DNA of 64,000 bases from Holophaga sp. (GTDB lineage Bacteria > Acidobacteriota > Holophagae > Holophagales > Holophagaceae), in the NCBI GenBank assembly GCA_031292735.1, contig JARLGP010000003.1:12599-76598 (forward strand), in the 5' to 3' direction. The position numbers and the translations under genes were made by a program. The stretch's first letter is position 1, and each line of letters begins with the position of its first letter. This document shows, piece after piece, positions 8,136-16,619 of this stretch. The notes below the pieces were generated by a model. It was not told where the DNA came from. It did not search any database and saw only the letters and a list, made by a program, of their open reading frames with translations.

Positions 8136-9575
8136 TTATTTGCACTGCGCCAGGACTGAAACCAGGAACGCCCAGGTGCGGGCCACCGAACCGATGCTCA
8201 GATGCTCGTCGTGGGTGTGCACGCCGTAGAGGTTCGGGCCGAAGCTGATCATGTCCGTCTGCGGCAGCTTCTCCTTCAGCAGGCCGCACTCCAGCCCGGC
8301 ATGGATGGCCCGGATCTCCGGCGCGTGGCCGGCCACCTTCTGGTAGACGGCCAGGCACCGGTCGCGGATCGCCGATTCGGGCTGGTAGCGCCAGGCGGGA
8401 TAGGCGCCGCTGCGCGCGCCCTGCGCGCCGACCAGGCCCGCCAGGGTCTCCACCCTCCGGACCAGGTCGTCCCGGATGGAATCCACGCAGCTGCGGATCG
8501 AGACGGTCAGGCGGATGGCGGGGCCCGGCTGTTCCAGGACGCCCAGGTTCAGGCTGCTTTCCACCAGGCCTTCCAGTTCCCGGCTCATGGACTGCACCCC
8601 GTTGGGCACGGCCACCAGGAAGGCGATGAGCTTGTCCGTGCGGGCCTGGTCCAGCCGGCGGGCCACCTTGGCCACCGCGGCAAAGCCCACCTTGAGCCCC
8701 GGGTCCACCAGGGCGCACTCGGTCTTCAGGTCCTTGGCCAGGCGCTGGGCGATGAGCTTGATCTTGGCCAGCACCGGGGCCCGGCCGGTGAGGGTCGCCT
8801 GGGCTTCCCGGGCGATGGCGTTGGCCTTGGAGCCGCCCGAGATGGCGGCGATGCCGAACTCTCCCGCGGCCCGGGCCGCGTCCAGGATCCGGCCCAGCAG
8901 CTTGATGGCGTTGGCCCGCTGCTGGATGATCTCCAGGCCCGAGTGCCCGCCCTTCAGCCCCGAGACCTTGATGGTGAGCCCGCCGCTGACCGTCTTCCGC
9001 CAGGACGTGTCGAACGCGCACACCAGGTTCATCCCGCCGGCGCAACTGACGATGAGCACCCCTTCCTGCTCGGCGTCGATGTTCAGCATGGTCTTGCCGG
9101 TGAGGTGGGCCGGGTCCAGCGCGTGGGCCCCATCCATGCCGGTCTCCTCGCTGGTGGTGACCACCAGTTCCAGCGGCGGGTGGGGGAGGTCCGCGCTGTC
9201 CAGGACGGCCAGGCCGAACGCCACGGCGATGCCGTCGTCGGCCCCCAAGGTGGTGCCCACGGCCCGCAGGATGTCCCCTTCGATCTTCAGGACGAGCGGA
9301 TCCTTGGTGAAATCGTGCCGGCAGCCTTCGGCCTTTTCGCAGACCATGTCCATGTGCCCCTGGATGATCACCGCCGGGGAATGTTCATACCCAGCGGTGC
9401 CGGGCTTCTTGATGATGACGTTCAGGGCCTCGTCCTGGAAGACGGCGAGCTTCCTCTGCCGGGCGAAGTCCACCAGGTAGTCGCTGGCCTGCTTTTCGTT
9501 GCCCGAGCCCCTGGGGATCCGGGTCAGCTCCTCGAAGAAGTGAAAGACTTCCTTTGGCTTCAAGTGTTCCAACAT
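8136..9575 (-). CDS. pepD: aminoacyl-histidine dipeptidase (PepD, M20)
   Basis: 479 residues matching Xaa-His dipeptidase (cytosol non-specific dipeptidase, M20C). It shows metal-ligand motifs in order: IIQGHMDMVCEK (His, Asp) about residue 70, GADDGIAVAFGLAVLD about 118, TTSEETGMDGAH (catalytic and metal Glu) about 145 and LNIDAEQEG about 170. A late GVHTHDEHLSIGS supplies the last His. The enzyme is a cytoplasmic di-zinc hydrolase that cleaves dipeptides, classically X-His. It is the first gene of the five-gene minus-strand operon, ahead of the OPT importer, and supplies the peptide breakdown step. Length and motif order are normal for the family. Confidence 0.95.
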   Translation of the reverse strand: MLEHLKPKEVFHFFEELTRIPRGSGNEKQASDYLVDFARQRKLAVFQDEALNVIIKKPGTAGYEHSPAVIIQGHMDMVCEKAEGCRHDFTKDPLVLKIEGDILRAVGTTLGADDGIAVAFGLAVLDSADLPHPPLELVVTTSEETGMDGAHALDPAHLTGKTMLNIDAEQEGVLIVSCAGGMNLVCAFDTSWRKTVSGGLTIKVSGLKGGHSGLEIIQQRANAIKLLGRILDAARAAGEFGIAAISGGSKANAIAREAQATLTGRAPVLAKIKLIAQRLAKDLKTECALVDPGLKVGFAAVAKVARRLDQARTDKLIAFLVAVPNGVQSMSRELEGLVESSLNLGVLEQPGPAIRLTVSIRSCVDSIRDDLVRRVETLAGLVGAQGARSGAYPAWRYQPESAIRDRCLAVYQKVAGHAPEIRAIHAGLECGLLKEKLPQTDMISFGPNLYGVHTHDEHLSIGSVARTWAFLVSVLAQCK

Positions 9576-9796
9576 ACGGGCCGACCCTTTCTATAGCCGC
9601 TTCCCGGGATGCCAGGACGCGGATGCCTGGAGAATTACCTCCGGAGGCAATGCATCTTTTGCGCCATAGAATTAAGTCTTTTTATTTATGCGTTTATATC
9701 GGAGCCGAAAAGCCTGTGGCGGAACCGATCCATTCAATATGGAATAGCCATCCCTTCACTTCGACGCCCGGGCGCCCATCCCCCGGACCCGGCCGC

Positions 9797-9824
9797 TTGA
9801 GTCGCGCCCCCGGCGAGCCGATAG
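9797..9824 (+). promoter_or_regulatory. weak sigma-28 (FliA)-like promoter
   Basis: GCCGATAG (9817-9824) differs from the flagellar -10 consensus GCCGATAA in the last base. TTGAGTCG (9797-9804) sits 12 bases upstream, against the consensus TAAAGTTT spaced by 11. It lies about 50 bases before a YjfB-like motility gene, which makes it plausible. The -35 match is poor. The rest of 9576-9877 holds only this and the presumed pepD promoter. Confidence 0.3.
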
Positions 9825-9877
9825 AGCAAGTAGCACCCGGATCGACCTTCCTTCCCGGATGAAGCAGTGGGGAAATC

Positions 9878-10126
9878 ATGGAATTATCCGCCATCAGCCA
9901 GGGTGCGGCCAGCGCGGTCACCCAGAACTACGCGTCGCTGGGTTCCTCCATCCTGGCGGCCGCCCAGAACCCCGCCTCCACTGCCAGCCTGGCCGGGGGC
10001 CAGGCTCCCACCCAGGCCCAGTTCTCCGTGGGCGTGCTGAAGAAGAGCCTGGACATCCAGGCCACCGATGGAGCCGAGCTGGCCGCGATGATCAACCCGG
10101 CCTCCACCGTGGACGTGCTGGCCTGA
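9878..10126 (+). CDS. YjfB-like putative motility protein
   Basis: 82 residues, small and alanine-rich, without a signal peptide or membrane span. The C-terminal half (FSVGVLKKSLDIQATDGAEL) matches the short conserved helix of the YjfB/putative motility family, whose members have VLKK-hydrophobic-D followed by a Gln/Ala-rich tail. The family is tied to motility mainly by co-regulation with flagellar genes; its biochemical role is unknown. The ATG at 9878 follows GGGGAAATC. A sigma-28-like promoter lies just upstream. The stop abuts the stop of the convergent LysR gene with no gap. The low-complexity N terminus makes family assignment moderate. Confidence 0.6.
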   Translation: MELSAISQGAASAVTQNYASLGSSILAAAQNPASTASLAGGQAPTQAQFSVGVLKKSLDIQATDGAELAAMINPASTVDVLA

Positions 10127-11017
10127 TCAGCCCCGGGGTGCCGCCAGGTGCCTGACCAGCTCCCGGGTGGGCCCCGGCAGCGCCTCGAACTGGAGCATGC
10201 ACAGGGACAGGCGGCGGGTCGCCCAGGGGTCGGTGAGCTTGACCGGCCGGATGGCCATGGACCTGCGCCAGCGGGCCGCGGCGGAGTGCGGCAGGATGCC
10301 GATGCCCACGTCCCGGGCCACCAGCTGGCAGATCCCCTCGAAGGTGGGGATGCGGATGCGGAACCCAAGGGGATGCCCGGCCCGGGCGGCCTTGTCCCCC
10401 AGGAAGTCCTGCAGGGGGCTGCCTGGGCTCAGCCCCACGAAGTCCCGGCCGAGGACCTCCTGGAACGCGATGCTGCGGCGGGCGGAAAGCGGGTTGGCGC
10501 GGGCCGCCACCAGCACCAGCCGGTCGATGGCGAAGGGCAGCAGCTCCAGGCAGCCGGGATCGACGGCGTCCGAGATGATGCCGAGCTCGGCAAAGCCTCC
10601 GGCCACCGCCTTGACGATCTCCACGCTCGGGCGTTCCCTCAAGTCCAGGTCCACCTTGGGGTGGGCCGCCAGGAACCCCGCCAGGGGCCCTGGCAGGAAC
10701 TCGGTGGTGGCGGCGGTGTTGGCCAGCAGCTGGATCCGGGTCTTCAGGCCCTTGGCCTGGCCGCCCAGTTCGCCCCGCATCTGCTCCACCTGGCGCAGGA
10801 TGATCCGGGCATGGTGGGCCAGGGAATCGCCCGCCGGGGTCAGCTCGATGCCGCGGCGGTTGCGCACCAGCAGCGGCAGGCCGATCATGTCCTCCATGCT
10901 GCGGAGCCTGGCGCTGGCCGAAGGCAGCGCCAGGTTGGCCTCGGTGGCGCCGTGGGTGATGCTGCCCGCCTCCACCACGCGGAGGAAAAGCCGGAGATCG
11001 GTCAGGTCGAATCGCAT
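10127..11017 (-). CDS. LysR family transcriptional regulator
   Basis: 296 residues. The start at 11017 (MRFDLTDLRLFLRVVEAGS) is the standard LysR N terminus; a longer upstream frame is not needed. Residues 1-60 form the winged helix-turn-helix (GSITHGATEANLALPSASARL). About residues 90-290 form the periplasmic-binding-like effector domain, starting TRIQLLANTAATTEFLPGPL. It is divergent from a TauE/SafE exporter at 11118 with a 100-base gap, the usual arrangement for a LysR protein and its target. The effector is probably a small organic or sulfur-containing anion. The effector domain is a little degenerate but complete. Confidence 0.9.
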   Translation of the reverse strand: MRFDLTDLRLFLRVVEAGSITHGATEANLALPSASARLRSMEDMIGLPLLVRNRRGIELTPAGDSLAHHARIILRQVEQMRGELGGQAKGLKTRIQLLANTAATTEFLPGPLAGFLAAHPKVDLDLRERPSVEIVKAVAGGFAELGIISDAVDPGCLELLPFAIDRLVLVAARANPLSARRSIAFQEVLGRDFVGLSPGSPLQDFLGDKAARAGHPLGFRIRIPTFEGICQLVARDVGIGILPHSAAARWRRSMAIRPVKLTDPWATRRLSLCMLQFEALPGPTRELVRHLAAPRG

Positions 11018-11117
11018 GGGGCGGATGGTAGCACTTCGCCTGCCTTCGTGAAAGCTGAAGGCTGACGCTCGGGTTTCCGCATTGTCCGGGCTGTTCCGGC
11101 GCCCCAGACTGCCCCAC

Positions 11118-11879
11118 ATGAACGCGCCTCCCCTGCCCTTCATCCTGGCCGTCGCCGCCACCTTCTTCCTGGCCGGCATGGTCAAGGGCGTCACCGGGAT
11201 GGGCCTGCCCACCGTGGCCATGGGGCTGCTGGGCACGATGATGCCGCCGGTGGCCGCCGCCGGGCTGCTGATCGTGCCGTCGTTCGTCACCAACACCCTG
11301 CAGCTGTTCTCCGGGCCCCGGCTCGGCGCCATGGCCGCGCGCCTGTGGCTGATGCTGCTGGGCATCACCGTGGGCACCCTGGCCGGATCCCGCCTGCTGG
11401 CCCACGGCGGCGCCGGCTGGCTCACCACCGGGCTGGGTGCCGCGCTGATGGCCTATGCCGGCCTGGGCCTGCTGGCCCGGCCGATGCGCCTCCCCCGGCG
11501 CCAGGAGCGCCGCTGGTCGCCCCTGGCCGGCCTCGCCACCGGCCTGATCACGGGCGGGACCGGCGTCTTCGTCATTCCCGCCGTCCCGTTCATCCAGGCG
11601 CTCGGACTGGACAAGGAGGAACTCATCCAGGCCCTCGGCCTGTCGTTCACCGTTTCCACCCTCGCGCTGGCCGCGGGGCTGGCGGGCGGGGGCGCCTTCC
11701 GCCTGGGCGGGCTCGGGATGTCCGGCCTGGCGGTGGCGCCCGCCCTGCTGGGCATGTGGGTGGGGGGCCGGGTCCGGCTGCGGGTCAGCGAAGTGAAATT
11801 CCGCCGCTGGTTTCTCATCTGCCTGTGGCTGCTGGGTCTCGACCTGGCCCTGCGGGGGTTCCTTGGTTCCGGAGGGTGA
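11118..11879 (+). CDS. TauE/SafE family sulfite or organic-anion exporter
   Basis: 253 residues with eight probable membrane helices. The family repeat G-x-x-x-G-x-G is seen at both ends: GMVKGVTGMGLPTVAMGLLG near residue 20, and GLATGLITGGTGVFVIPAVP in the second half. TauE/SafE proteins export sulfite, sulfoacetate or similar anions. The start at 11118 is chosen over one 36 bases upstream because it lies directly before the first helix and matches the family's N terminus. It probably forms a regulatory pair with the divergent LysR gene. The substrate is not determinable. The stop is followed by a degraded metallopeptidase remnant on the other strand. Confidence 0.88.
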   Translation: MNAPPLPFILAVAATFFLAGMVKGVTGMGLPTVAMGLLGTMMPPVAAAGLLIVPSFVTNTLQLFSGPRLGAMAARLWLMLLGITVGTLAGSRLLAHGGAGWLTTGLGAALMAYAGLGLLARPMRLPRRQERRWSPLAGLATGLITGGTGVFVIPAVPFIQALGLDKEELIQALGLSFTVSTLALAAGLAGGGAFRLGGLGMSGLAVAPALLGMWVGGRVRLRVSEVKFRRWFLICLWLLGLDLALRGFLGSGG

Positions 11880-11960
11880 CGTGGCTGAACTGGGGTTTTT
11901 CGCCTTGTTCCTGTGGCTTTGGCTGGATGGGCCGGAATGGGGTTAATCCGCAGACACCCT

Positions 11961-12101
11961 CTAACCCCAGCCCAACTCCTTGAGGCGCGCCTCGCCAATG
12001 CCGAAGTGGTGAGCGACCTCATGGAGGACGGTGGTCGTGACCTCATCCCGCAACTCAGCCTCGTCCACGAGCTTTCTGAATGCATGATCAGAGAGATGCA
12101 T
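11961..12101 (-). pseudogene. C-terminal remnant of a Zincin_1-type metallopeptidase
   Basis: An open stretch of 46 codons on the minus strand encodes VTTTVLHEVAHHFGIGEARL followed by a short KELGWG end. This is the C-terminal third of the metallopeptidase family PF06262 (Zincin_1), including the zinc motif HEVAHH. Normal members are about 100-130 residues. The N-terminal two thirds are missing: an in-frame stop occurs at 12120-12122 and the beta-lactamase gene begins at 12153. Base composition is lower in GC than the flanking genes, as in the beta-lactamase, so the two may have arrived together. It could be expressed as a short peptide, but it lacks most of the fold. Confidence 0.65.
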
Positions 12102-12152
12102 GGCGCGATCATACTCCCTTCAGCGCGCCGCCGGGGCCGGCTAGCATTATCT

Positions 12153-13028
12153 ATGCGCGTGCCCACGCTCCTTCTCCTTGTGGCCTCCTTTGCCGCCGCC
12201 CAAACGCCTCTCCGGCAGCGTCTTGTCGACCTTGCCAAAGAGGCCCATGGCAAGGTCTACGTCTCCTGCTCGCTGCCGGGTGTAAAACTCGACTGCGACC
12301 TCGATCCCCACGGCCACCCGCCGATGCAGTCCACGTTCAAGTTCCCGCTCGCCCTCGCGGTGCTGCAGCAAGTGGAACTCGGCAAATTGCAGATCGACCA
12401 GCCTGTCCGGTTCCGCAAATCAGACCGCTCTGCCACCTTCAGTCCCTTGCAGGATGAGTTCCCGGATGCCGACGTCGATGTTCCCTTGCGCAAGCTGATC
12501 AAACTGACGATCGAAGCATCCGACAACACCGCGGCAGACATCCAGCTTCGCCTTATCGGCGGTCCTGCCGTCCTGCAGCACTATCTTGACTCGTTGGGCC
12601 TGAGTGCCATCCATCAACAGGACAGCGAACACGCCCTGCACCGCAATCAAAAGCTGCAATACAGAAACTACGCCGAGCCCGCGGCCATGGTCGCGCTCTT
12701 GCGCCTTTTCGCTGACCATTCACCCATCAACCAGGAACATACGGCGCTCCTCACCAGATGGATGCTCGAAACCACCAGCGGCCCCAAGCGCATCAAGGGA
12801 CTGCTTCCTGCCGGAACTCCCGTTGTCCACAAGACCGGTTCCTCCGGAGTCGAGCGGGGCATGATTCCCGCCACCAACGATGTCGGTCTCATCACCCTTC
12901 CCGACGGACGACGCCTCGCCATGGCCGTTTTCGTCACGGACGCCCACGCCGACCAGAGCGCCTGCGAACACGTCATCGCCGCAATCGCCAAGGCAGTCTA
13001 CGACGAGGCTCTAACCAAAGAGATCTAG
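12153..13028 (+). CDS. class A beta-lactamase (subclass A2-like)
   Basis: 291 residues with a Sec signal peptide (PTLLLLVASFAAAQ). The class A active-site motifs are all present: STFK (Ser60, Lys63), SDN (123-125), Glu159 in an A2-style omega region followed by QYRNYAEP, and KTG (227-229). QYRN(Y/W)A is typical of the CfxA/PER/VEB branch. The periplasmic enzyme would hydrolyse beta-lactams by an acyl-serine mechanism; its spectrum cannot be told from sequence. Codon use is looser and less GC-biased than in neighbouring genes, and its stop overlaps that of the convergent GAPDH gene by 3 bases. Both suggest acquisition by transfer. The ATG at 12153 is chosen for the signal peptide. Confidence 0.93.
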   Translation: MRVPTLLLLVASFAAAQTPLRQRLVDLAKEAHGKVYVSCSLPGVKLDCDLDPHGHPPMQSTFKFPLALAVLQQVELGKLQIDQPVRFRKSDRSATFSPLQDEFPDADVDVPLRKLIKLTIEASDNTAADIQLRLIGGPAVLQHYLDSLGLSAIHQQDSEHALHRNQKLQYRNYAEPAAMVALLRLFADHSPINQEHTALLTRWMLETTSGPKRIKGLLPAGTPVVHKTGSSGVERGMIPATNDVGLITLPDGRRLAMAVFVTDAHADQSACEHVIAAIAKAVYDEALTKEI

Positions 13029-14467
13029 GGCAGCGACGGAAGTTCCAGCCCGGCCATCTTCTGCACCATCCGGACCACCTGGCAACTGTAGCCGAACTCG
13101 TTGTCGTACCAGATGTACAGCACGCAGTGGTGCCCCTCGGCGATGGTCGCCAGGGAATCCACCACGCCGGCGTGGCGGGATCCGACGAAATCGCTGGACA
13201 CCACCTCCGGGGAATTGGTGTAGTCGATCTGGTTCTGGAACGGCGAGTCCAGGGACATGCCCCGCAGGTAGCCGTTGATCTCCGACGCGGTCACCGGCCG
13301 GTCCAGTTCCAGGTTGAGGATCACCAGCGACACGTTGGGGGTCGGCACCCGGATGGCGTTGCCGGTGAGCTTCCCGGCCAGGTCCGGGATGACCTTGGCC
13401 ACCGCCTTGGCGGCGCCGGTCTCGGTGATGACCATGTTCAGGGGCGCGCTGCGGCCCCGGCGGGAGGCCTTGTGGTAGTTGTCGATCAGGTTCTGGTCGT
13501 TGGTGTAGGAATGGCAGGTCTCGATGTGCCCGTGCACGATGCCGTAGCGCTCGCCGAGGGCCTTCAGCACCGGCACGATGGCGTTGGTGGTGCAGCTGGC
13601 CGCCGAGAAGATCTGCTCCGGGTCGGTGATCAGGTCGTCGTTGACCCCGGCCACCACGTTGGGGATGTCCCCCTTGCCCGGAGCGGTCAGGATGACCCTG
13701 GAGATGCCCGGCGCCAGGAGGTGCTTGGCCAGTCCGGCCCGGTCCCGCCACTTGCCGGTGTTGTCGATCAGGATGGCGTTGCGGATGCCGTACTGGGCGT
13801 AGTCCACGCTCTCCGGGCTGTCCGCGTAGATGACGCGGATCATGTTGCCATTGGCGATGATGGCGTTCGCTTCCTCGTCGATGGTGATGATGCCGTTGAA
13901 GGGCCCGTGCACCGAATCCCGGCGCAGCAGGCTGGCGCGCTTGAGCAGGTCGTCCGCGGCGCCCTTGCGCACCACGGCGGCCTTGAGCCGGAACTTCTCG
14001 CCGCTGCCGGCCTTTTCGATGAGGATCCGGGCCAGCAAACGGCCGATGCGGCCGAACCCGTATAGGACGATGTCCTGGGGCTCATCGAGGATGGGGCTCA
14101 CCCCGGTGTTGACGCTGGCCAGGGCGCTGGCCACGAACTGCTCCGCGGACACCTCGCCGCCCTCGGTGCGGAAGCGGAAGGTCAGCTTGCCCAGGTCGAT
14201 GCGGGCCGGCGCCAGGTCCAGCCTGCTGATCGCCTCCAGCAGGGGCAGGGAGTCGGCCACCGACAGCTCGTTGTCCAGGGTGTGCCGGGCAAACCGATGG
14301 GCCTTGAGGATGTCGATGGCCGTGCAGTGCACCAGGGAGCGGCCGTAGACCGTGGTCACGATGTTCTTGTCCCGGTAGAGGCTGCCGATCACAGGCAGCA
14401 TCCGCTCGGCGCAGGCTTCCTGGCATTGCCATTCCTTGAGGTAGGTGTCCCGCTTTGAATTATTCAT
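13025..14467 (-). CDS. gap: glyceraldehyde-3-phosphate dehydrogenase, long (about 480 residue) form
   Basis: 480 residues, longer than the usual 330-340. About 130 N-terminal residues precede the Rossmann fold (IVLYGFGRIGRLLARILIEK). The catalytic cysteine lies in SAASCTTNAIVPVLKAL, the active-site His in CHSYTNDQNLIDNYH, and the C terminus has WYDNEFGYSCQVVRM. Such long forms are known in several bacteria beside the classical enzyme and interconvert glyceraldehyde-3-phosphate and 1,3-bisphosphoglycerate. The start at 14467 (MNNSKRDTYL) gives the expected length; upstream codons look non-coding. Two palindromes at 14485-14522 lie directly before the start and suggest repressor control. Its 3' end collides with the beta-lactamase. 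Confidence 0.9.
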   Translation of the reverse strand: MNNSKRDTYLKEWQCQEACAERMLPVIGSLYRDKNIVTTVYGRSLVHCTAIDILKAHRFARHTLDNELSVADSLPLLEAISRLDLAPARIDLGKLTFRFRTEGGEVSAEQFVASALASVNTGVSPILDEPQDIVLYGFGRIGRLLARILIEKAGSGEKFRLKAAVVRKGAADDLLKRASLLRRDSVHGPFNGIITIDEEANAIIANGNMIRVIYADSPESVDYAQYGIRNAILIDNTGKWRDRAGLAKHLLAPGISRVILTAPGKGDIPNVVAGVNDDLITDPEQIFSAASCTTNAIVPVLKALGERYGIVHGHIETCHSYTNDQNLIDNYHKASRRGRSAPLNMVITETGAAKAVAKVIPDLAGKLTGNAIRVPTPNVSLVILNLELDRPVTASEINGYLRGMSLDSPFQNQIDYTNSPEVVSSDFVGSRHAGVVDSLATIAEGHHCVLYIWYDNEFGYSCQVVRMVQKMAGLELPSLP

Positions 14468-14484
14468 GCCTAGTCCATCTCCTG

Positions 14485-14522
14485 ATTGGAATCCAATGTC
14501 TGGATCGTGATTCCATTGGAAT
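14485..14522 (-). promoter_or_regulatory. twin palindromes upstream of gap
   Basis: ATTGG-AAT-CCAAT (14485-14497) and ATTCC-ATT-GGAAT (14510-14522) are two exact dyads with centres 25 bases apart, starting 18 bases before the GAPDH start codon. Their position fits an operator pair overlapping the ribosome-binding region or promoter. The cognate regulator is unknown. Confidence 0.45.
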
Positions 14523-14740
14523 GTTCCGTTTCGACCTGGGAAAGAGCCGCCAGCAGCCCATAGTATTTCCTCATACTCCCGGCTCAAACCCAAGCAGCAA
14601 TGAAAATAATCAAAGTTTGTGGATGACGACCAACCGAAGATAAGTCAATGTCGGCAGGCCTTCCCTTGGGGAGTGCCCGTTGGAGCACCTGACCACCCAC
14701 TTGATTGTCAAACACATTGCCCGCACGTACGGGAGCGCAC

Positions 14741-14791
14741 TGGTAATGGTAATGGTAATGGTAATGGTAATGGCAATGGCAATGGCTATGG
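14741..14791. repeat. hexanucleotide tandem repeat (TGGTAA/TGGCAA)
   Basis: Five copies of TGGTAA are followed by two of TGGCAA, one TGGCTA and a partial TGG. The repeat lies in the 14468-14906 spacer between the divergent gap and GntR genes. Slippage would change promoter spacing rather than a reading frame. Confidence 0.9.
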
Positions 14792-14906
14792 AGTGGCATA
14801 GTATTTTCACGAGCAGCCCGGTCTTGGCTGAACAAAAAAAGTGTCAATGCGGTTGAATGATTGCGAATCGTATGACAATGATGGTTACAACTTTCGGGAG
14901 GTAAAT

Positions 14907-15617
14907 GTGACCATTCCCAATCCAGCCGAGAAGGAATCGGTTACCCGGGTGGAAACGGTGTACACCGGCATCTTCGAGTCCATATCCAAGGGTGAGTTCG
15001 CCGATGGCGGGCGCTTGCCCACCGAGGCGGAATTGTCGTTGAGCTACGGGGTATCCCGTCCTACCGTGCGGGAGGCCCTCTCCCGCCTGCGCCTGGATGG
15101 GGTTGTCACTTCGCGCCGCGGCGCCGGCAGTTTCGTACTGCGCCGCCCAGACCGGAACATCAAGGCTTTCGCCCCCATAGGAAGCATCGCTGACATCCAG
15201 CGCTGCTTTGTCTTCCGCATCGCCGTTGAATCGGCCGCCGCCGGCTTGGCCGCCGAACTGCGGACCCAAAAGAATCTGGATGAGATCCAGCAGGCCTTCG
15301 ACCGCCTGGGTTTGATCCTCGAACAAGAGACCGCTGTGGAGGAGGACATCCTGTTCCACCTCGCGATCATGCGAGCCTCCCAGAACTCGTATTTCGTCAC
15401 CACGTTCGAGATGATTACCCAACAGATCCGGCTGGCCGTCAACCTGACCCGAAGCCTTTCTTTGGGAAAAAGCCGCGCCCGCCGGGAAGGCGTTCAAGCT
15501 GAACATCGGGAGATCCTGGCCGCCATTGAACGGGGATCGTCCGTGGAGGCCTCCGAAGCGGTCCACGTCCACCTCGGCAACTCCCGCAACCGTCTTTTCG
15601 AAGGCCCGGTTTCCTAG
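14907..15617 (+). CDS. GntR family (FadR subfamily) regulator
   Basis: 236 residues. The GTG at 14907 is chosen because CGGGAGGT sits immediately upstream; an in-frame GTG at 14841 has no ribosome site. Residues about 10-75 form the GntR winged helix (GRLPTEAELSLSYGVSRPTV, then GVVTSRRGAGSFV). The rest is an all-helical FCD effector domain with metal/ligand-type residues (EEDILFHLAIMRAS, and AEHREILAAIE near the end). FadR-subfamily proteins commonly control sugar-acid and organic-acid genes, so this may regulate the aldarate operon 8 kb downstream or the divergent gap gene. The hexamer repeat lies in its upstream region. Confidence 0.9.
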   Translation: MTIPNPAEKESVTRVETVYTGIFESISKGEFADGGRLPTEAELSLSYGVSRPTVREALSRLRLDGVVTSRRGAGSFVLRRPDRNIKAFAPIGSIADIQRCFVFRIAVESAAAGLAAELRTQKNLDEIQQAFDRLGLILEQETAVEEDILFHLAIMRASQNSYFVTTFEMITQQIRLAVNLTRSLSLGKSRARREGVQAEHREILAAIERGSSVEASEAVHVHLGNSRNRLFEGPVS

Positions 15618-15896
15618 CTGGGACCGCACCGAAGGCGTCACCACGACCCCCGAGCCCAGGCCGCACCCGAAATGAGTTGGATTTCCAGCCAGCCCCACGG
15701 TGAGGCCCCGCAGCCATGGCTGCTGCTGGCCTGGATGGTTGTCCCGATGGATGTCGGCCAGGCCGAGGTCGCAAGACGGATTACCCCCATGTGCACAAGC
15801 GAGGACCTGATTTCCGTTCCGCGACAAGGCTACGGATAGGCAAAATTCGTCTGCCTCCCAGACGGTCACAGATTACCCTTGCAGGGGCATGCCTAT

Positions 15897-15928
15897 TTGC
15901 CTTACATTTTGGATAGTTATCTTACAAT
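15897..15928 (+). promoter_or_regulatory. paired CTTACA motif, copy upstream of the Rrf2 gene
   Basis: CTTACA occurs at 15901-15906 and again at 15921-15926, exactly 20 bases apart, in the context TTGCCTTACATTTT...TATCTTACAAT. Near-identical arrangements occur at 27952 and 31102, and a weaker one at 25904. The rest of the 15618-16124 spacer shows no gene. Confidence 0.55.
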
Positions 15929-16124
15929 AAATTCCCACCCCATCATTCCCCCGGAAGGGACAGGGCATCCAGGGATCCTGCAATTGTGTATTCGACGGAT
16001 TGCCCAAGGCGCGCGCCGCCCCTGACCTGATCCCGGATTCGGCGGGCACCGCCGGGCCCAGGACATACCCCAAATTGCGTTGTCAACGCATGCCATGGTT
16101 CTGACCTTGAAGGTGGAGGCCCTC

Positions 16125-16619
16125 ATGAACTTCCTTTCAGCCAGCACCGGATATACCATCCTGGCTTTGGTCGCCATGCCGGAGGATGGCTCCTACTGCT
16201 CAGTCAAAGAACTTTCCGCGCAACTCGGAATACCAGGCCCATTTTTGGCCAAGCTTCTGAAATCGCTTGCTGTGAATGGGATCCTTGAATCAGTGCGAGG
16301 GCCCGGCGGAGGTTTCCGTCTAGCCCAGTCTGCCCATCGGATCTCCATCGGGCACCTGATGTCGATCGTTCAGGGTTCCGGAAACAGCGATGGATGCATC
16401 CTGGGCCTGGCGCACTGCAAGAATAAGCACAATCCCTGTTCTCTACATAAGCCGTTCAATGATTTGAGTGAGTACGTTGAAAACTCCCTGAACAACATCA
16501 CCATCCGGGACCTGCAGTTGAGCCATTTTTGGGAGCAAAAGCAGGATATGCCCCCCAGCGAGGGGAAGGCAACCTCGTCAAAGGCTGCCCATCCCCTTGG
16601 CCGGAACCTCACCTCATAG
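16125..16619 (+). CDS. Rrf2 family regulator with three-cysteine cluster motif
   Basis: 164 residues. The ATG at 16125 is preceded by GGTGGAGG at good spacing and gives the canonical Rrf2 start ([18 protein letters not shown]). The winged helix spans about residues 1-65 ([30 protein letters not shown]). Cys91, Cys98 and Cys105 (C-x6-C-x6-C) sit where IscR and NsrR bind an iron-sulfur cluster, so redox, oxygen or NO sensing is likely. The C-terminal 40 residues are an unusual polar tail. The gene is convergent with the chemoreceptor gene and their ends overlap by 11 bases. A paired CTTACA motif lies in its upstream region. Confidence 0.85.
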   Translation: MNFLSASTGYTILALVAMPEDGSYCSVKELSAQLGIPGPFLAKLLKSLAVNGILESVRGPGGGFRLAQSAHRISIGHLMSIVQGSGNSDGCILGLAHCKNKHNPCSLHKPFNDLSEYVENSLNNITIRDLQLSHFWEQKQDMPPSEGKATSSKAAHPLGRNLTS

